Assembly (NCBI GenBank): GCA_963978895.1
Contig: OZ022238.1
Location: forward strand, 33,843,093 to 33,907,092
Length of the DNA: 64,000 nucleotides
Direction of reading: 5' to 3'
Origin: Erpobdella octoculata
Lineage: Eukaryota > Annelida > Clitellata > Hirudinida > Erpobdellidae
Within the stretch, counting starts at the first letter, position 1. Every line of letters begins with the position of its first letter. Under the pieces are notes generated by a model. It was not told where the DNA came from. It worked only from the letters and a program-made list of their open reading frames with translations, and did not search any database. Shown piece after piece: positions 29,192 to 41,559 of this stretch. Both the position numbers and the translations under genes were made by a program.

Positions 29192-30657
29192 ATGGATAGT
29201 AAGTCGTCCAGTGTTGAGGGTTGTGAAGACCCAGCGCAATTACCTGGAGGGAATGTGTCTCCAGAAAATTGGGAGGATGCGGGGAACGTTAGGAGGGAAG
29301 ACACTAGTGGGTTTGGCGAAGATCCGACGTGGGGAGATCGACAAGGAGAACGTCATGGTATGTGGGATGGTGAAGAAAGAAGGAAAGAGTTGGAAATAGA
29401 GAGACAATTGGAAATGAATCGAAAGATAGAGCATTGCGAGAGAGAGATTTACAACTAAAAGAGATGATGGTAGAAGAAGAACGAGAAAATAGAAAGCTAA
29501 GATGGCTAGAATTAGAAGAAACAAGACGATGGAGAATAGAGAAACGCGAACAAATGACAGCGCGAGAAAATTTTGAAACTTCGGTTGAAAGTCGGGCTAG
29601 TCGGTGTATATCAAATATTAGACCGTTGGTAGGTGAATTTCCTTCAAATATTCAGGAAATTCCAGGTTTTTTTGAATTATTAGAAAAACAATTTATTATT
29701 AATAATGTCAATAATGACATTAAAGCCAGGATTTTACAATCATGTTTGACTTGTAAGGCACGTAGTTTAATAACCCATCTTTCTCCTACTCAATTAGAAA
29801 ATTATGATAGTGTTAAAACGGCGCTTTTAGCCGAACACAGAATCTGTCCTGCCTATTTAAAACAATATTTTCAATCTCTAACTAAAAAACCGGACCAAAC
29901 GTTCTCTAGTTTGGCTTCAGAATTACATAATGCATTTTCATACTATGTTAAAAGTAGGGGGATTGATCGGAATTATGATCAGCTAATAAGTTTGCTGTGC
30001 GCCGATCGGCTCAAGGAGTTGTTACCGGTTGACTGTCGAAATTTCGTTTTGACCCAAGAACAAAATAGATGGTTGTCTCATGAAGAACTATCTCAAGTGG
30101 CCGATAATTATGCGGCTGCTCATGTTCCATACCAGTCATCGTCTTTTCGCCAATTAGTTAAATCAGATAGTAGTCAGGTCGATTTAAGATCTGGCCGTTG
30201 TTTTGGCTGTAATTCGCCAGGCCATGTAAGAAAAAACTGTCCGAAACGAGAGGTTTCGCAGGTCGCACCATCGGCCTATATCAATTGTTGTAGTATTGAT
30301 AACGAACCTTCTCATCCATCGTGTCCGGAAAATGATGTACTTCATAATCCTATTAAATTTTATGATAGGTCATTTATGAAAATAAAAATAAGTAATCTCC
30401 CACCTGTTGTTGCTTTAATAGATAGTGGAGCGGAAATCTGTTGTGTGAGGGTAACTTCAGAGAGAGCCAGAAAAACTCTACTTGGAGACTACGAACAAGA
30501 TACCTATGAGCGTCATTATAACACCCGTAAGAAATATAATTCTTTGTTGCTGCTTTCCATGGGGACCATACATTCTGATCATAACTCTCTTTTATCTCAC
30601 GGAGCCGCCGATTTCCTCTCCCGAATAGGGGAGTGGTCTCTCACCACGGAGAGTTAG
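29192..30657 (+). CDS. Gag-protease of element B, fused to myosin/RNase-H remnants
   Basis: Starts at ATG 29192 (MDSKSSSVEGCEDPAQLPGG) and shifts frame near 29440. It is then open for about 400 codons to TAG 30655-30657. In order: a charged coiled-coil N-terminus, a Ty3-type capsid region (PLVGEFPSNIQEIPGFFELL, QTFSSLASELHNAF), one zinc knuckle CFGCNSPGHVRKNC (about 30203-30240) and a retropepsin-like block VVALIDSGAEICCV (D-S-G) near 30410. It then joins directly the 17-residue myosin-derived stretch ending GDYEQDT, and RNase-H-like pieces (HNSLLSH, AADFLSR). Most of pol is missing. The frame may still make Gag. Confidence 0.85.
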
Positions 30658-31263
30658 ACGACATTTTTTTACATGTTGTAATTATGTTTATTATTATGTT
30701 TATTATTTACTGTTATAAACTTTGAAAATTTGTTTTCGAGCATAAGCCCAGAGGCACATTGTACTAGTTGTATTTCTAGGTGCATAGGTTTTCTCTTTTG
30801 TTGTCTTAGTTGCAAATCGTTGTGATATTCTATAATTAATGATATTGTTGAAGTAGTTGAACTTCTTTGATATGACGTGATGATGATTCTTTCGTTAATA
30901 CAATTCAGACTGGTATGGGATTAAACTTGGATGGGTCGTGCTGGTTATATGGGTAGTTTTACTGGTGGGAGTAAAAGTTACTTTCAGGAAGGACATCTCC
31001 AGTTTAAAGTCGACCTTGAAGCCCTGGTAGACACGATACATCAACGAACAAACGCCCATTCTTCATCCAGATTATCTACAAAGTTCTACTTCTCCGATTC
31101 CACCCACTCCTCATCTTCCTCGTCGTCCTCTTCGATGTCCCCGACTTTGAAGCCCTGGTAGGCACGATACATCGACGAACGAACATTCTTCATCCAGTAC
31201 TTTGAAAGAAAACATTTAAGATATTGAAAGACTGTTCAACATCTTTGTTTTGAGTGGGAGTTA

Positions 31264-31560
31264 TGTCAGGGGTCGCTCTACCGGACCTCCTGACAAGTGT
31301 ATCTTGCACCCGTCGACCTGTCTAGACAGGAACCTAGACAGTAATTGGCAGACGTTGTTTTCTTGTTGTTTGTTGACGTGTTTCCTGAGGCTAGATATAT
31401 AGCGCTTTGAACCCGCCAGGACAGTCGAGCTATTTAGTATCAGGCGAATCCTGCTCGTTTTTACATTTGATTCGCGCTTTATTAAAGTGTTGTTGTCGTG
31501 TTGTTGAGTTGCCTTTTTCTTCCTGGTGTTCACGGCATTCCAGCAGGGAAGACTGTGACA
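31264..31560 (+). repeat. 3' LTR of element B
   Basis: 297 bp, TGTCAGGG to TGTGACA, near-identical to the left LTR once the SINE is discounted. The flank continues with ATACC and element A sequence. Confidence 0.93.
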
Positions 31561-31668
31561 ATACCTATGAGCGTCATTATAACACCTGTAAGAAATATAA
31601 TTCCTGGATGCTGCTTTCCATGGTGACCATATATTCTGATCATAACACTCTCTTTTATCTCACGGAGC

Positions 31669-33123
31669 CAGGCCCGTAGGCAGGATTTAGTGAGTGGGGG
31701 GCTATGAAAAGTAGTAAGGGGACTACTGACGAACGAGGGCACCTAAGAAGCCTGACCGCGAGCATCGAAGGTGCGAAGCCCCTCACGATAAGGAGATTCG
31801 CCAAAGCATTTTGTAGCACTTGGCACAAAATGGCATCCAATTTTTGATATCCTATTATGTGATTTTAGGTTTTCTAAGAGTTGCAATATTGTTACTCGTA
31901 ATAACAAAAATTAACAATTTTCACACGCAATAATGTCAAATAACAGTATGCTTGTTGTTATCCAAAATCTTGATTTTTGATGCGTGCATGGCACACCACT
32001 AGGATGACAGCACTAAATCAAATTGTCCAAATTTAATTATTGATTAAGACAACCGTTATAATCCACAATACAATAACTTGCTTATTTTATTTTTGATAAA
32101 AACTTGTACATCTGTATCAAATTCCAGAAATCAATAAAATAAAATCGGATTTAAATATTTGTTTTGACAAAGATCAAACCACATTATAATAAAATGTACT
32201 ATTTAGTTTAGCTTCTCATTTTAAGTTACTAAACATTCATTCATGTGTTACACATAAAACTTGTCATCAGTTTATAAACCATCTAAATTGAATCATCACT
32301 AGGTTGAGTAAAGTTAAAATTTAAAAAATATATAGTAAATTCTAAGTAAAAAAAGTTTTAATTTTGAAAATTAGGGGGGGGGGCAAATGCCCCCTCCCCA
32401 ATTTACGTTCCTGCAAGTTTGCTCTTTCTTTCTGTGGTCGTAGTACTCGTGTTAGACAAAAAAATTAATTCTCACAAGTAGCAGTCGAGATGCCAAGAGT
32501 CATTGCAGCTGAATAGTGTCAATGTAAAGTAGGAAATGCATCTTTATGGTCCAGCATAAAATCCATAACTTCCTGGAGCATTCAGCCTGGTTAAAAATTT
32601 TTTTTTTTTTTTAGAAACCTACTTGCAATGAGAGCCTCATCTGCAATATATTTTTAAACATCGTCATGCTTGTCTTGTTTTAGCAGTTGCGTCAACGGTT
32701 TAAGGTCGTTGAAATCTAAAAACGTGTCTGATGTTGTCAGAAGGGCAGACACTGCACAAGTCAAACCTTTAAAAGAACCATCAACAAACCTCTCCATCAA
32801 CTCTCCTAATATACTGTCCAACATGCTAAAATAAACAGCACAAAGCTGATTCCAATCATCTCTCTAAGAGTAGACAGAATCACGTAGCGTGCTACTCTGT
32901 ACTTTAAATTTATCTTTATTTATTTATTTTAAATTAATTTTATTTAATACATTTATATTTAAATTTAAATTGCGGATCGTAACTTCATCATCTCTTGGCT
33001 GGCTTAGGTGTAAATAAGGTGAAAAAAACCTGACAAAAATTCGAGTGGGGGGGGCTGAAATTTTTAGTGGGGGGCTAAAGCCTCCCCTCCCCCCCAGGCC
33101 CCCCCCCACTAGCTACGGGTCTG
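31669..33123 (-). mobile_element. hAT element nested in LTR element A
   Basis: Terminal inverted repeats CAGGCCCGTAG (31669) and CTACGGGTCTG (ending 33123), with identical 8-bp target repeats CACGGAGC at 31661-31668 and 33124-33131. Runs of G and C sit near both ends. The minus strand at about 32640-32890 holds a transposase trace (FVDGSFKGLTCAVSALL, FLDFNDLKPLTQLLKQD, ADEALIASR) typical of KIAA1586/ZMYM-like hATs. Decayed. Confidence 0.88.
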
Positions 33124-33772
33124 CACGGAGCCGCCGATTTCCTCTCCCGGATAAGGGAATAGTCTCTCAACACGGAGAGCTAGACGACATTTTATTACTT
33201 GTCGTAATTATGTTTATTATTATGTTTATTATTTACAGTTATAAATTTTGAAATTTTGTTTTCGAGCATAAGCCCAGAGGCACATTGTACTTATTGTATT
33301 TCTAGGGGCATAGTTTTCTCTTTTGTTGTCTTAGTTGCAGATCGTTGTACTATTCTATAAAGATGGCGGCGCTTCAGCGTGTGGCATACGTTGAGCTTCG
33401 TCTAATTTTGACTTTTTAGCTGACTTCTGGAATTTTTTTCAGTCTTAAACTAGCACGATTTAACCGAAATTAACTTAATGCATCGAATGACAGTTGCTTT
33501 TGCGGACAACTTTGCGTTTTTAATAGTGTTTTGACGTCGTCTAAAAATTTAAACTATCACCATGGATACAAATACGCTATTGCTTACGGCGTTTTTTGCG
33601 ACGTTCAAGATAACTTTGAACTTGCACGTCTTACTGATTAAACTCACTGATTAAACTCACTATATCTAGTCACAGTCATAGTTGTCTTTACGGACAATTT
33701 TGCGTTTTTAATATTCATCGTCGATTGCGCAAAACGTTGTTCTCCTTGCAACTATGGGTACCTGATTATACT

Positions 33773-33910
33773 TTTATTAATTTCTTACCATTTATTATTA
33801 TTTATTTCTGACGGTTTGCTTGCTGACTTTAGACTGAGTGCTTTGTATAATCTTTTATTTTTGGATTTTAAATGCACTTTAAAAATGGGAATATAAATAA
33901 TAAATAAATA
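33773..33910 (+). mobile_element. Short 3' end of another LINE, inside the L2-like element
   Basis: Interrupts sequence that is continuous in the related copy at 20941. Ends with GGGAATATAAATAATAAATA repeats, a microsatellite tail of non-LTR type. Confidence 0.55.
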
Positions 33911-34029
33911 AATATGTAAACGAAACAGCAACTATCCGAAACTATTTCCATTTTCAATTCCATCCATAGATGTCAATTCCAATATCAGTTCTGAAAACAC
34001 AAGTTCATGTCACGTCACGAGGAGAGCTA

Positions 34030-36840
34030 ACTTCGGCCCACTTAATGTCAATGTCAGGTCAATCAACAACAACAAGGTTTTCACATTTGAATGTTTTAAC
34101 ATTCGTTCGGCAGTCCGCAAAGCTGCCTCCATACACGACCTAATTAACGACCACCAACTTGATCTTCTGGCCCTCCAAGAAACTTGGATCACAACAGATT
34201 CGCCGCCTGCCATCGAAGGTTTGTTCCTGGCGGACCACAACGAGGAGGCGGGCTTGCTCTGATCTATCAAGATATCCTTAAACTCCGCATGTTCGATGTG
34301 CGCTTTACTCCCGTATCTTTGGAAGCACAATCCGTTATTATACAATCTAAACCGCCAATCTTACTCATCAACATATATCAACATACTTCACCGCTGCTTG
34401 CCTTCTTCCAGGAGCTAAAAACTTTTCTCACCCGTATCATCGTCGACATCAAATACAGTCTACTACTATGTGGAGACCTCAATAGTCCAGGAGCAAACGG
34501 TCTGGTTGGCTGTGGTTTTGATGACATTCTGACGAAACTCAACTTCAAGCAGATAGTTAGCCAACCAACACGTGACTACAACCTGCTAGACATCATCGCA
34601 ATATCTGACTCAAATCTACTTCACTGTGACGTCCGCTATTACAACTACTGCTCGTTGTCTGACCATCACCTCTTAGTCACCTTAGTCCGATCTCGACTTC
34701 CACCAACACCTGTCAAGGAGTTTGTCTATTGCGACTTCAAAAGACTCGATCATGCTGGGTTTGAGTCATCACTTAGACAATCATCTCTCTTTATTAACCC
34801 AGCCTCCACTACGGATGATTTCGCCATACAACTTAAAAATGTCATCACAGCCTAACTCAATATATTTCTTCCTCTCAAGTTAACTCGGAAGCGAGTAAGT
34901 AAACCGATCGTTAAATGGCTTTCTCCTGCCGCAATATCACCAAAGAGAGAGAGACGTCATCTTGAACGAATCTGGCTTCGGACTCATGACGAGTCTGATC
35001 GTGCAACTTATCATACCTCCTGTCGGCTCACCAACCTCCTCATCAACAGCTCTCGTCAAGAACACTGCCGTCGAGAAATCGGATCCTGTATTAATCCAAA
35101 GCAGCGTTGGTCAAAAATCCAGAAACTTCTTCACTCGACTGATCCCAAGAGTTCTGTGATTGATTTTGACACCAGACAATGTGATGACTATTCTAAATAT
35201 TTTTTAAACAAAATTACTGACTTAAGAAAATCAATAACTCTCAATAAGTCATCTATATTCAATTCTCTACCTCCTGATCCTATTAGCAACCAGTATTTAT
35301 CTTCCTTACCAGCCGTCACTTCTTCTGAAGTCGCAAAACTCCTCTCTTCCCTTCCCGATAAATCATCCGACTTGGATTACATTCCAACATCAATAATCAA
35401 ATCGTTTTCATCAGTTTCTTCACAGCTCATTGCCAGGCTTGCCAATCTGTCATTCACTGAGGGTATCTTTCCAGGATCTTTCAAACAAGCACAAGTAACA
35501 CCTATACTAAAAAAACCTACTCTAGACAATTTAGATTTTTCCAACTATCGTCCAATATCTAATCCAAACAACATCTCTAAAATACTTGAATGCTTATTCC
35601 TCTCTCGTGTTAAACTTCATGTTACATCTTCTCCAAATTTCAACCCTTAACAATCAGCTTATCGATCATATCATTCAACTGAGACAGCTCTCTTACTTGC
35701 CTTGATAATGTTTTTCACTCTGCCGACACTGGAAAATCCACACTCTTAGTTTCCCTTGACAACTGTTCAGTATTCGATACAATTGATCACAATATACTTA
35801 TTAATCGTCTTACTAACTCATTTGGATTTTCAGGCCCTGCTCTGAATTGGCTATCATCGTACATTACTGGTCGTAGCCAGTACGTCAAAGTTGGTCATCA
35901 TCAATCATCTCCCGAAACGTGTCTTTTCGGTGTTCCTCAAGGCTCTGTCTTAAGCCCACTCCTCTTCACTATTTATATTTCACCTGTGGCATCAATAACC
36001 TCGCACCTTGGAGTTTACCAACAACAGTATGCAGACGACACTCAACTTTACATTGGCATTTCCCGTCCTGGTGATACCGCCAACTTACACCTTCTCGAAA
36101 CAGCTCTTTCAAACCATGCGTTGAGGTTCTCCCGCAATGGCCTCGCTTTAAATCCCAGTAAATCTGACACAATACTCTTAAGCACTAATAAACGCAAGAA
36201 ATCTTTATCGTCAGTTTCTAGCTCCAAGGTTGACAATTCAAACATTCCTTTAGCAAGTCATATCAAGCTTTTTGGTGCCACTCTAGACAGTTCTCTCACT
36301 TTTCACAATCACGTCAAACTCATCTCCAAGTCTTGTTACTTTCACATTAAAGCTCTTCGCCATATCCGTCACACACTGGACTTACAGACTGCCAGCCTCA
36401 TTGGCTACGCTCTGGTCAGCCAACACGATCCTCTATGGTGCTCCAAAATCTTCCATCAAAGGGCTCCAAAAAATTCAAAATACCCTCGCACGTGTCATTC
36501 TACAAGCGGACAGGTCGGTTCACTCTGTTTCCTTATTGAATCAACTACACTGGTTACCAGTGGATAAAAGAATCAAATTTAAATTGCTACAATAGCATTC
36601 AAGGCTGCTTCAACCTCCATACCCAGATATTTCTCTACCTTGCTACACTCATACACTCCCTCCCATCAGCTCCGCTCTTCAACTCAATTTCTTCTTCAAC
36701 CCCAATTTTCACACTTAGTTTGGTGCACGAGCTTTCCGTGCTGCAGCTCCTCTGGTTTGGAACTCACTTCCTTCCCATATCAAATCTGCTTCATCTCTTT
36801 CCCTCTTTAAACGTACTTAAAAAACTCATCTTTTCCAGTT
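34030..36840 (+). pseudogene. L2-like ORF2: endonuclease and reverse transcriptase, broken
   Basis: Endonuclease motifs LLALQETWI, GGGLALIY, LCGDLNSPG, LLDIIAIS and LSDHHLLV lie between 34150 and 34700. RT pieces follow in several frames: VTPILKKPTLDNLDFSNYRP (35500), FGVPQGSVLSP-like (35930), YADDTQLY (36020) and the C-terminal NQLHWLPVDKRIKFKLL (36540) and WNSLPSHIKSAS (36760). There are stops near 34853, 35650 and 35690 and several frameshifts. The element moved in the past but cannot now encode ORF2. Confidence 0.85.
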
Positions 36841-37166
36841 AAATTAGTCAGCTCATCTCACGTTCACCCGCCTTAGATCCGTTTACGACATTGGCGTTAA
36901 AAAAATTTGATTTGATAATTAATGATATTGTTGAAGTAGTTGAACTTCTTTGATATGACGTGATGATGATTCCTTCGTTAATACAATTCAGACCGGTATT
37001 GGATTAAACTCGGATGGGTCGAGCTGGTTGTATGGGTGGTTTTACAGGTGGGAGTAAAAGTTACTTTCAGGAGGGCCATCTCCAGTTTAAAGTCAACCTT
37101 GAAGCCCTGGTAGATACGATACATCAACGAACAAACACCCATTCTTCATCCAGTACTATGAAAGGT

Positions 37167-37850
37167 TTCGAGAAGGGCAGCTTGACGATTGCGTTCCAGT
37201 TGAATTTCATGACGCTCGGGTTGGACGCGAGGATAGTGTGGGGCTCAGTGGTGCAAATACTACTTTTGAGCTACTCACAATGACAATATTAATAAGCGGC
37301 GACGGCGCTAATTGCTGTCCGGCCGTATACAATAGCCTTGTCTTACTTTATGTTATTGCCAATACTTTTGTGCGCGTGCTTGTCGTTCTTTGTGTTTTTT
37401 CAGCTATGTCAGCCATCATCAGGGTTAAAAGTAAAACGAGAAAAGTAAACAAACAGAAAGAACCGAAATTATCGCACTAACAAAAGAGTAAACACTCCAC
37501 CTATCAAATCAAATTCCATAGTATTTAAGACCAGAATCATAAACTAATAAAATCACAGAGACTATAACATTTATACTATTGCAATACACCATCAATTTTT
37601 GCGCTTTCGCTGTGTTATATTAGAAGAGACAAGAATTTCCTCAGATACATTACAATGAGATTCATCAGGAGCAGCCTCAACAGCCAAAGTTGATGTCAGC
37701 TATGTCAGCCCTGAAAAGAACATGTCCTGATTGACTGACTGACTGACTGATAATCAATGCCGAGCTCAAACGCCTCATCCTAGGAAAGTGAAATTTAGAA
37801 CATATATTACTTTAATAGCGCAAGCACCTACTAAGAAAGGGTTTTTGAAA
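37167..37850. other. Unassigned region right of element A
   Basis: Similarity to the LTR family stops near 37166. 37170-37470 is GC-richer with an open frame of about 80-90 codons lacking recognisable motifs. A (GACT)n run sits at 37733-37751. No gene is supported. Confidence 0.4.
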
Positions 37851-37859
37851 ATTTTGCTC

Positions 37860-39400
37860 ACGAAAGGATGAAACTGAAAAACAAAAATTTTTCTATAACA
37901 ACGCATATCTCAAAAACCAAAAATGAAGGAATTTTGAAATTTGGTATCTGGATTCTTCCATTTTTTGAAAATTAGGTTTCCAGGACTTCAATTGTGGGGT
38001 AGAAATAGGGTTATGTGTTTTTTTTCAATAACCTACTCAAAAACTGTAAGAGCTACAGATGTAAAAATAAGCATTTAGTATCTACTCAAAAAATAACGAT
38101 ATACGTGTGTCACCATTTTTTCGAAATTTGGTTTCCAGAACATCAAATATGGGGTGGAAAATAGGGTTATTTGTTTTTTTCAAACAAATGCTATTCAAAA
38201 ACTGTAAATTAATATTTAGTATCCACTCAATAAATAAAAATATACGTGTTTCACCATTTCTTGAAAATTTGGTTTCCAGGACCTCAAATGTGAGGTGGAA
38301 AATAGGACTATTTGTTTTTTTTTAAATAACTGCTATTTAAAAACTGTAAATGCTACAGATGTAAAAATTAGTATTTAGTAATTTCTCAAAAAATAAAGAT
38401 AAAGATGATTTACCATTTTTGAAAATTAGTTTTTCGGGACCTCAAATGTGAGATGGAAAATAAGGTTATTTGTTTTTTAGAATAAATGCTACAAAAACTG
38501 TAAGTGCTACTGATGAAAAAATTAGTATTTAGTATTTACTCGAAAAGTAAAACGTGTTTTACCAATTTTTAAATATTTGGTTTCCAGGACCTCAATTGTA
38601 GGGTGGACAAAAATAAAAATGTGAATGTTTTAAAGCAAATGTTTTCTAAAATAAGGCATATCTCAAAAACCAAAACTGAGAAAGTTTTGAAATTTGGTAT
38701 CTAGACTCTTCTTAAAAAATAAAAAAAACACGTGTGTCAACATTTTTAAAAAATTTGGTTTCCAGGACTTCAAATATGGGATGGAAAAAAGGATTATTTA
38801 TTTTTTTGAATAACTGCTGCTCAAAAACTCTAAGTGATACACATGTAAAAATTAGTATTCAGTATCTACTCAAAAAATGAAGATATACTTATTTTATCAA
38901 TTTGTAATAATTTGGTTTTCAGGACCTCAAGTGTGGGGTGGAAAAAAGAATTTGATTAAAAACTCCAAAAACTAAAAATGCTAAAGTTTTGCAATTGAGT
39001 GCGGAAACTATTTTAACAAAATAACAAAATATATGTTTTATTAATTTTGAAAATTTGGTTTCCAGGACTTCAAATGTATGAGGGAAATAGGGTTTTATTT
39101 TTTGTAAAAAAAACTGCGACTCTGAAACTAAAAATACTACAAATATACAAATTAGTAACTAGATACTACTTAAAAGATAAAGTTACAAATGTTTTCCATT
39201 TTTTTTATGTTCTGGCTTCCAGGACTACAAATGTAAGGTAGAGAAAAGGATTATATTCGCTTGAAAACTCAATAACTAAAATTGTAAAAACATTAAAATT
39301 CAATATTAAGGCTTTTTTTAATAAATTATAAGATACGTGTTTCATTTTTTTTTCTCGAAAAATTAGTCTCCAAGCTTTGAAGTTTTGTATCCGTTAAAAC
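37860..39400. repeat. Decayed tandem satellite, ~150-bp unit, about ten copies
   Basis: A unit containing TTGGTTTCCAGGACCTCAAA, GGGTGGAAAATAGGG, CTCAAAAACTGTAAGTGCTA and TTAGTATTTAGTATCTACTC recurs at about 37975, 38130, 38270, 38428, 38580, 38755, 38910, 39055, 39207 and 39365. Spacing is 140-180 bp. Copies are diverged and contain no lasting open frame. The first copies are accompanied by a variant starting ATAACAACGCATATCTCAAA. Confidence 0.85.
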
Positions 39401-39601
39401 TGGTTGAGTCCATGCCTTGACTTTTTTGCTTATGAAACGGGGCAGTTCGAGCCTAAATAACAAGCCGCAGCTATAGGCCCGGGGGGTCTGCCCCCTCGCA
39501 CCCCTGTTGGGTCTTAAATGGTGCCCCTTGGTGTCCCACTACAAAAATGACCGCCTTCTATGAACACTGAAAATCACAGGTGTTGAAGCTAGTGATCTTT
39601 T

Positions 39602-41150
39602 ATGAATGTGTGCATTAAGTCTGGCTATGTTATATGTAATATCCAGCTGATGCAACCACAATGCTGCTCGAACATGGATATGTCTGTGGTGGTGCTGCCT
39701 GAGACTGTTAAGGATTTATCTCAAATTGTCCAAAAATTATCCGGCTCAGCTCTTCGGCCAGTGTTGGATTTCCCCCAGCCAGTCAACAAGCTTTACAATA
39801 ATATTAAAATGACAACTAAGGCTGAACCAGTCCGTGACGGTAATAAACGCAAATCAGGTAATAAATTGAGTTGAGCATTTGGGCGTACACTGGCAAAAGA
39901 AGCAAGTCTTAAAGTAAATGCTAGTAAATGTGTTAAATTAGCATTATTTATGATTAAAGTACCAGTAGTTCAATCAGTTGAAGATCCTTCGGAAATTAAG
40001 CAAGCACCCGATTCAAGCGATCGTCACCCAGCTGCGCATTTCATTACACAGCATATCGAGATTGAAACACCGCCAACAGCTCCTGGATTGCAACATAAGC
40101 AGACTGATCCAGAATTTGAAGCAGTGGAAAAACAATTTGCTGCAAATATTATTCATGAACCACTTCTTCCTCAATCAGATTTTCCGAAAAATCCAGGACT
40201 CTAAATTAATACGAGTTAAAGCAAAAATCTGATACGAAAATTGTGTAAAATTAGACAATGTCAACCAGGGATCAAAAAATCATTTCCATTTCCGACAGAT
40301 AAATTTGGACGCCAGTTTCAAATTTCTTGGTGCACAAAAAGTTTTGGAAAGGCTAGTATGAAAGAAAAAAAATTGGCTGGTTTTTTCACCGACAAATCAA
40401 AAAAACTACTGCCAAGCTTGTTGGTTATTTGCTGATTGTAAATCTGGAAATAATAGCAAGTTATGGGGTGACCCAAATTCAGGAGTTTTTTATAGGTAAA
40501 AAGGTATAGAAAAAAAATTGCTAAACATGAAACTTCTAATCAGCATCAAAATGCGACATGTCATTCAGGACTGGATTAAGCCATTTTAGTGCCCAAGGCA
40601 CAAACCCACAAGTGTGCCCCCTAATGCCCGGGGCCCCTGATCTTTCACTGACCGTGACCGCTGGTATGTTCAAAATTATGCAAAGAAAACAGTTGTTCAC
40701 AAATATTTTTTTTAGTACTATCGCTCATATAAAACCTACAATAAAATTATTTCTGTATTGAAATTCAGTTCTTTCTGGACTTAAATTGGTTCAAAAAACA
40801 TATTTCTTGAGGACCTGTGGTGCCTCCAAACGCTTGGTGCCCAAGGCACGTGCCTTGTTTGCCAAATGGCTAACCCAGGCCTGATGTCGTTACTTGCTTG
40901 CTAAATATCGTATATCAAATGATATAACTGTGATATCTGGTTTGGTCAGTCAGGAGAGTCGCCAAGTGGAAAAAACAGGAAAGTTTTAAAACGGATGATA
41001 GATGTGACGTTGTTCTTAGCAAAACCAGGTTTGTCATTCAATGGACACAGGAGCATTCATGTTTTAGTGATGATGGTATAATTAAAAACACTGGAAATTT
41101 TCGAGAATTGTTGTCTTTTAAAACATTTCTGCTAAGGTTGTTAAATCTAA
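39602..41150 (+). pseudogene. ZMYM-like hAT transposase relic
   Basis: Translated pieces in several frames: 39950-40204 (acidic N-terminal region with EAVEKQFAANII), 40240-40440 (FPTDKFGRQFQISWCTKSFG, the Trp-containing element of hAT zinc-finger regions), 40520-40560 (KHETSNQHQNA), and 40915-41110 (SGLVSQESRQVEKTGK, VTLFLAKPGLSFNGHR, NTGNFRELLSF). Together they match the N-terminal half of KIAA1586/ZMYM-type hAT transposases. A 318-bp MITE splits it at 40566-40883. The block upstream of 39950 is uncertain. Confidence 0.65.
40566..40883. mobile_element. 318-bp non-autonomous hAT (MITE)
   Basis: Begins CAGGACTGGATTAAGCCATT and ends with AAATGGCTAACCCAGGCCTG, an imperfect terminal inverted repeat. 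Internal arms CCCAAGGCAC recur near both ends. Flanks ATGTCATT (40558-40565) and ATGTCGTT (40884-40891) match 7 of 8. Confidence 0.85.
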
Positions 41151-41329
41151 TTTTGACGTTTTCGGTAATTAGAATAAATTTAACAAGTTAGTCAACAATA
41201 CTAAAAATTAGTATCTTAAAATTTAATGCTAGGGATGCATCCCCCCACGCCCCACCAGCCTCAAAACTCAATTTTTTTGATGAATAAATAAAGTTAACCT
41301 TACACCAAACAACCCCCGCCAAACACCAA

Positions 41330-41470
41330 CTATCTATCTAACATCTATAGTTATAAAATGTGAAGAAATTTTACATGTACCTATCCTCAGACCTCCCAAA
41401 CGTACACAACAAATTTCATGAAAATCGGTTCGACCATTATGGAGGAGTGTGGATACAAACACCGTCACGA

Positions 41471-41523
<53 letters not shown>

Positions 41524-41525
41524 TT
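41330..41525 (+). repeat. Repeat terminus with ATCGGTTCGACC motif and (TA)n
   Basis: Contains CAAATTTCATGAAAATCGGT followed by ACAAACACCGTCACGAGC and a 60-bp TA run (41464-41520). The motif is one I associate with ends of widespread animal repeats; the class is not resolved. A related motif is at 25750. Confidence 0.45.
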
Positions 41526-41559
41526 ATTATTCTAAAAAACAAAAAAGTTATAGTCGAAA

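Larger units (their letters stand above)
28421..31560 (+). mobile_element. LTR retrotransposon B (Ty3-like, non-autonomous) nested in element A
   Basis: LTRs 28421-28926 and 31264-31560, primer site at 28930, a Gag-protease frame, an RNase-H-like remnant and a 3' UTR ending in GAGTGGGAGTTA before the right LTR. The 5-bp duplication ATACC (28416-28420 and 31561-31565) flanks it, and element A's sequence continues on both sides. RT and integrase are deleted, so the element needs proteins from another copy. Confidence 0.92.
33361..36910 (+). mobile_element. L2-like LINE, full-length but decayed, nested in element A
   Basis: The 5' end starts AGATGGCGGCGCTTCAGCG and the 3' end ends in a TTTGA-type tail. 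Element A sequence (collinear with element B near 30830) breaks at CTATAA and resumes at ATAATTAATG, giving a short ATAA duplication. Contents: 5' leader shared with 20403-20750, an inserted 3' LINE scrap (33773-33910), endonuclease, RT and a C-terminus with WNSLPSHIKSASS. Confidence 0.88.
26365..37166 (+). mobile_element. LTR retrotransposon A (Ty3-like, non-autonomous) with captured myosin segment
   Basis: 5' LTR 26365-26713, tRNA-Leu primer site at 26717, gag N-terminus from 26988, a myosin II tail segment (about 27420-28420), an RNase-H-like remnant and a 3' UTR. It is interrupted by element B (28421-31565 including one target copy), a hAT (31669-33123) and an L2-like LINE (33361-36910). 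The 3' UTR pieces (31566-31668, 33124-33360, 36911-37166) are collinear with element B. No 3' LTR follows: similarity ends near 37166. No RT or integrase remains. Confidence 0.82.

Noticed and set aside
37733..37751. GACT repeat as part of the 37.9-kb satellite
   Set aside because: It is a short separate microsatellite lacking the satellite core.
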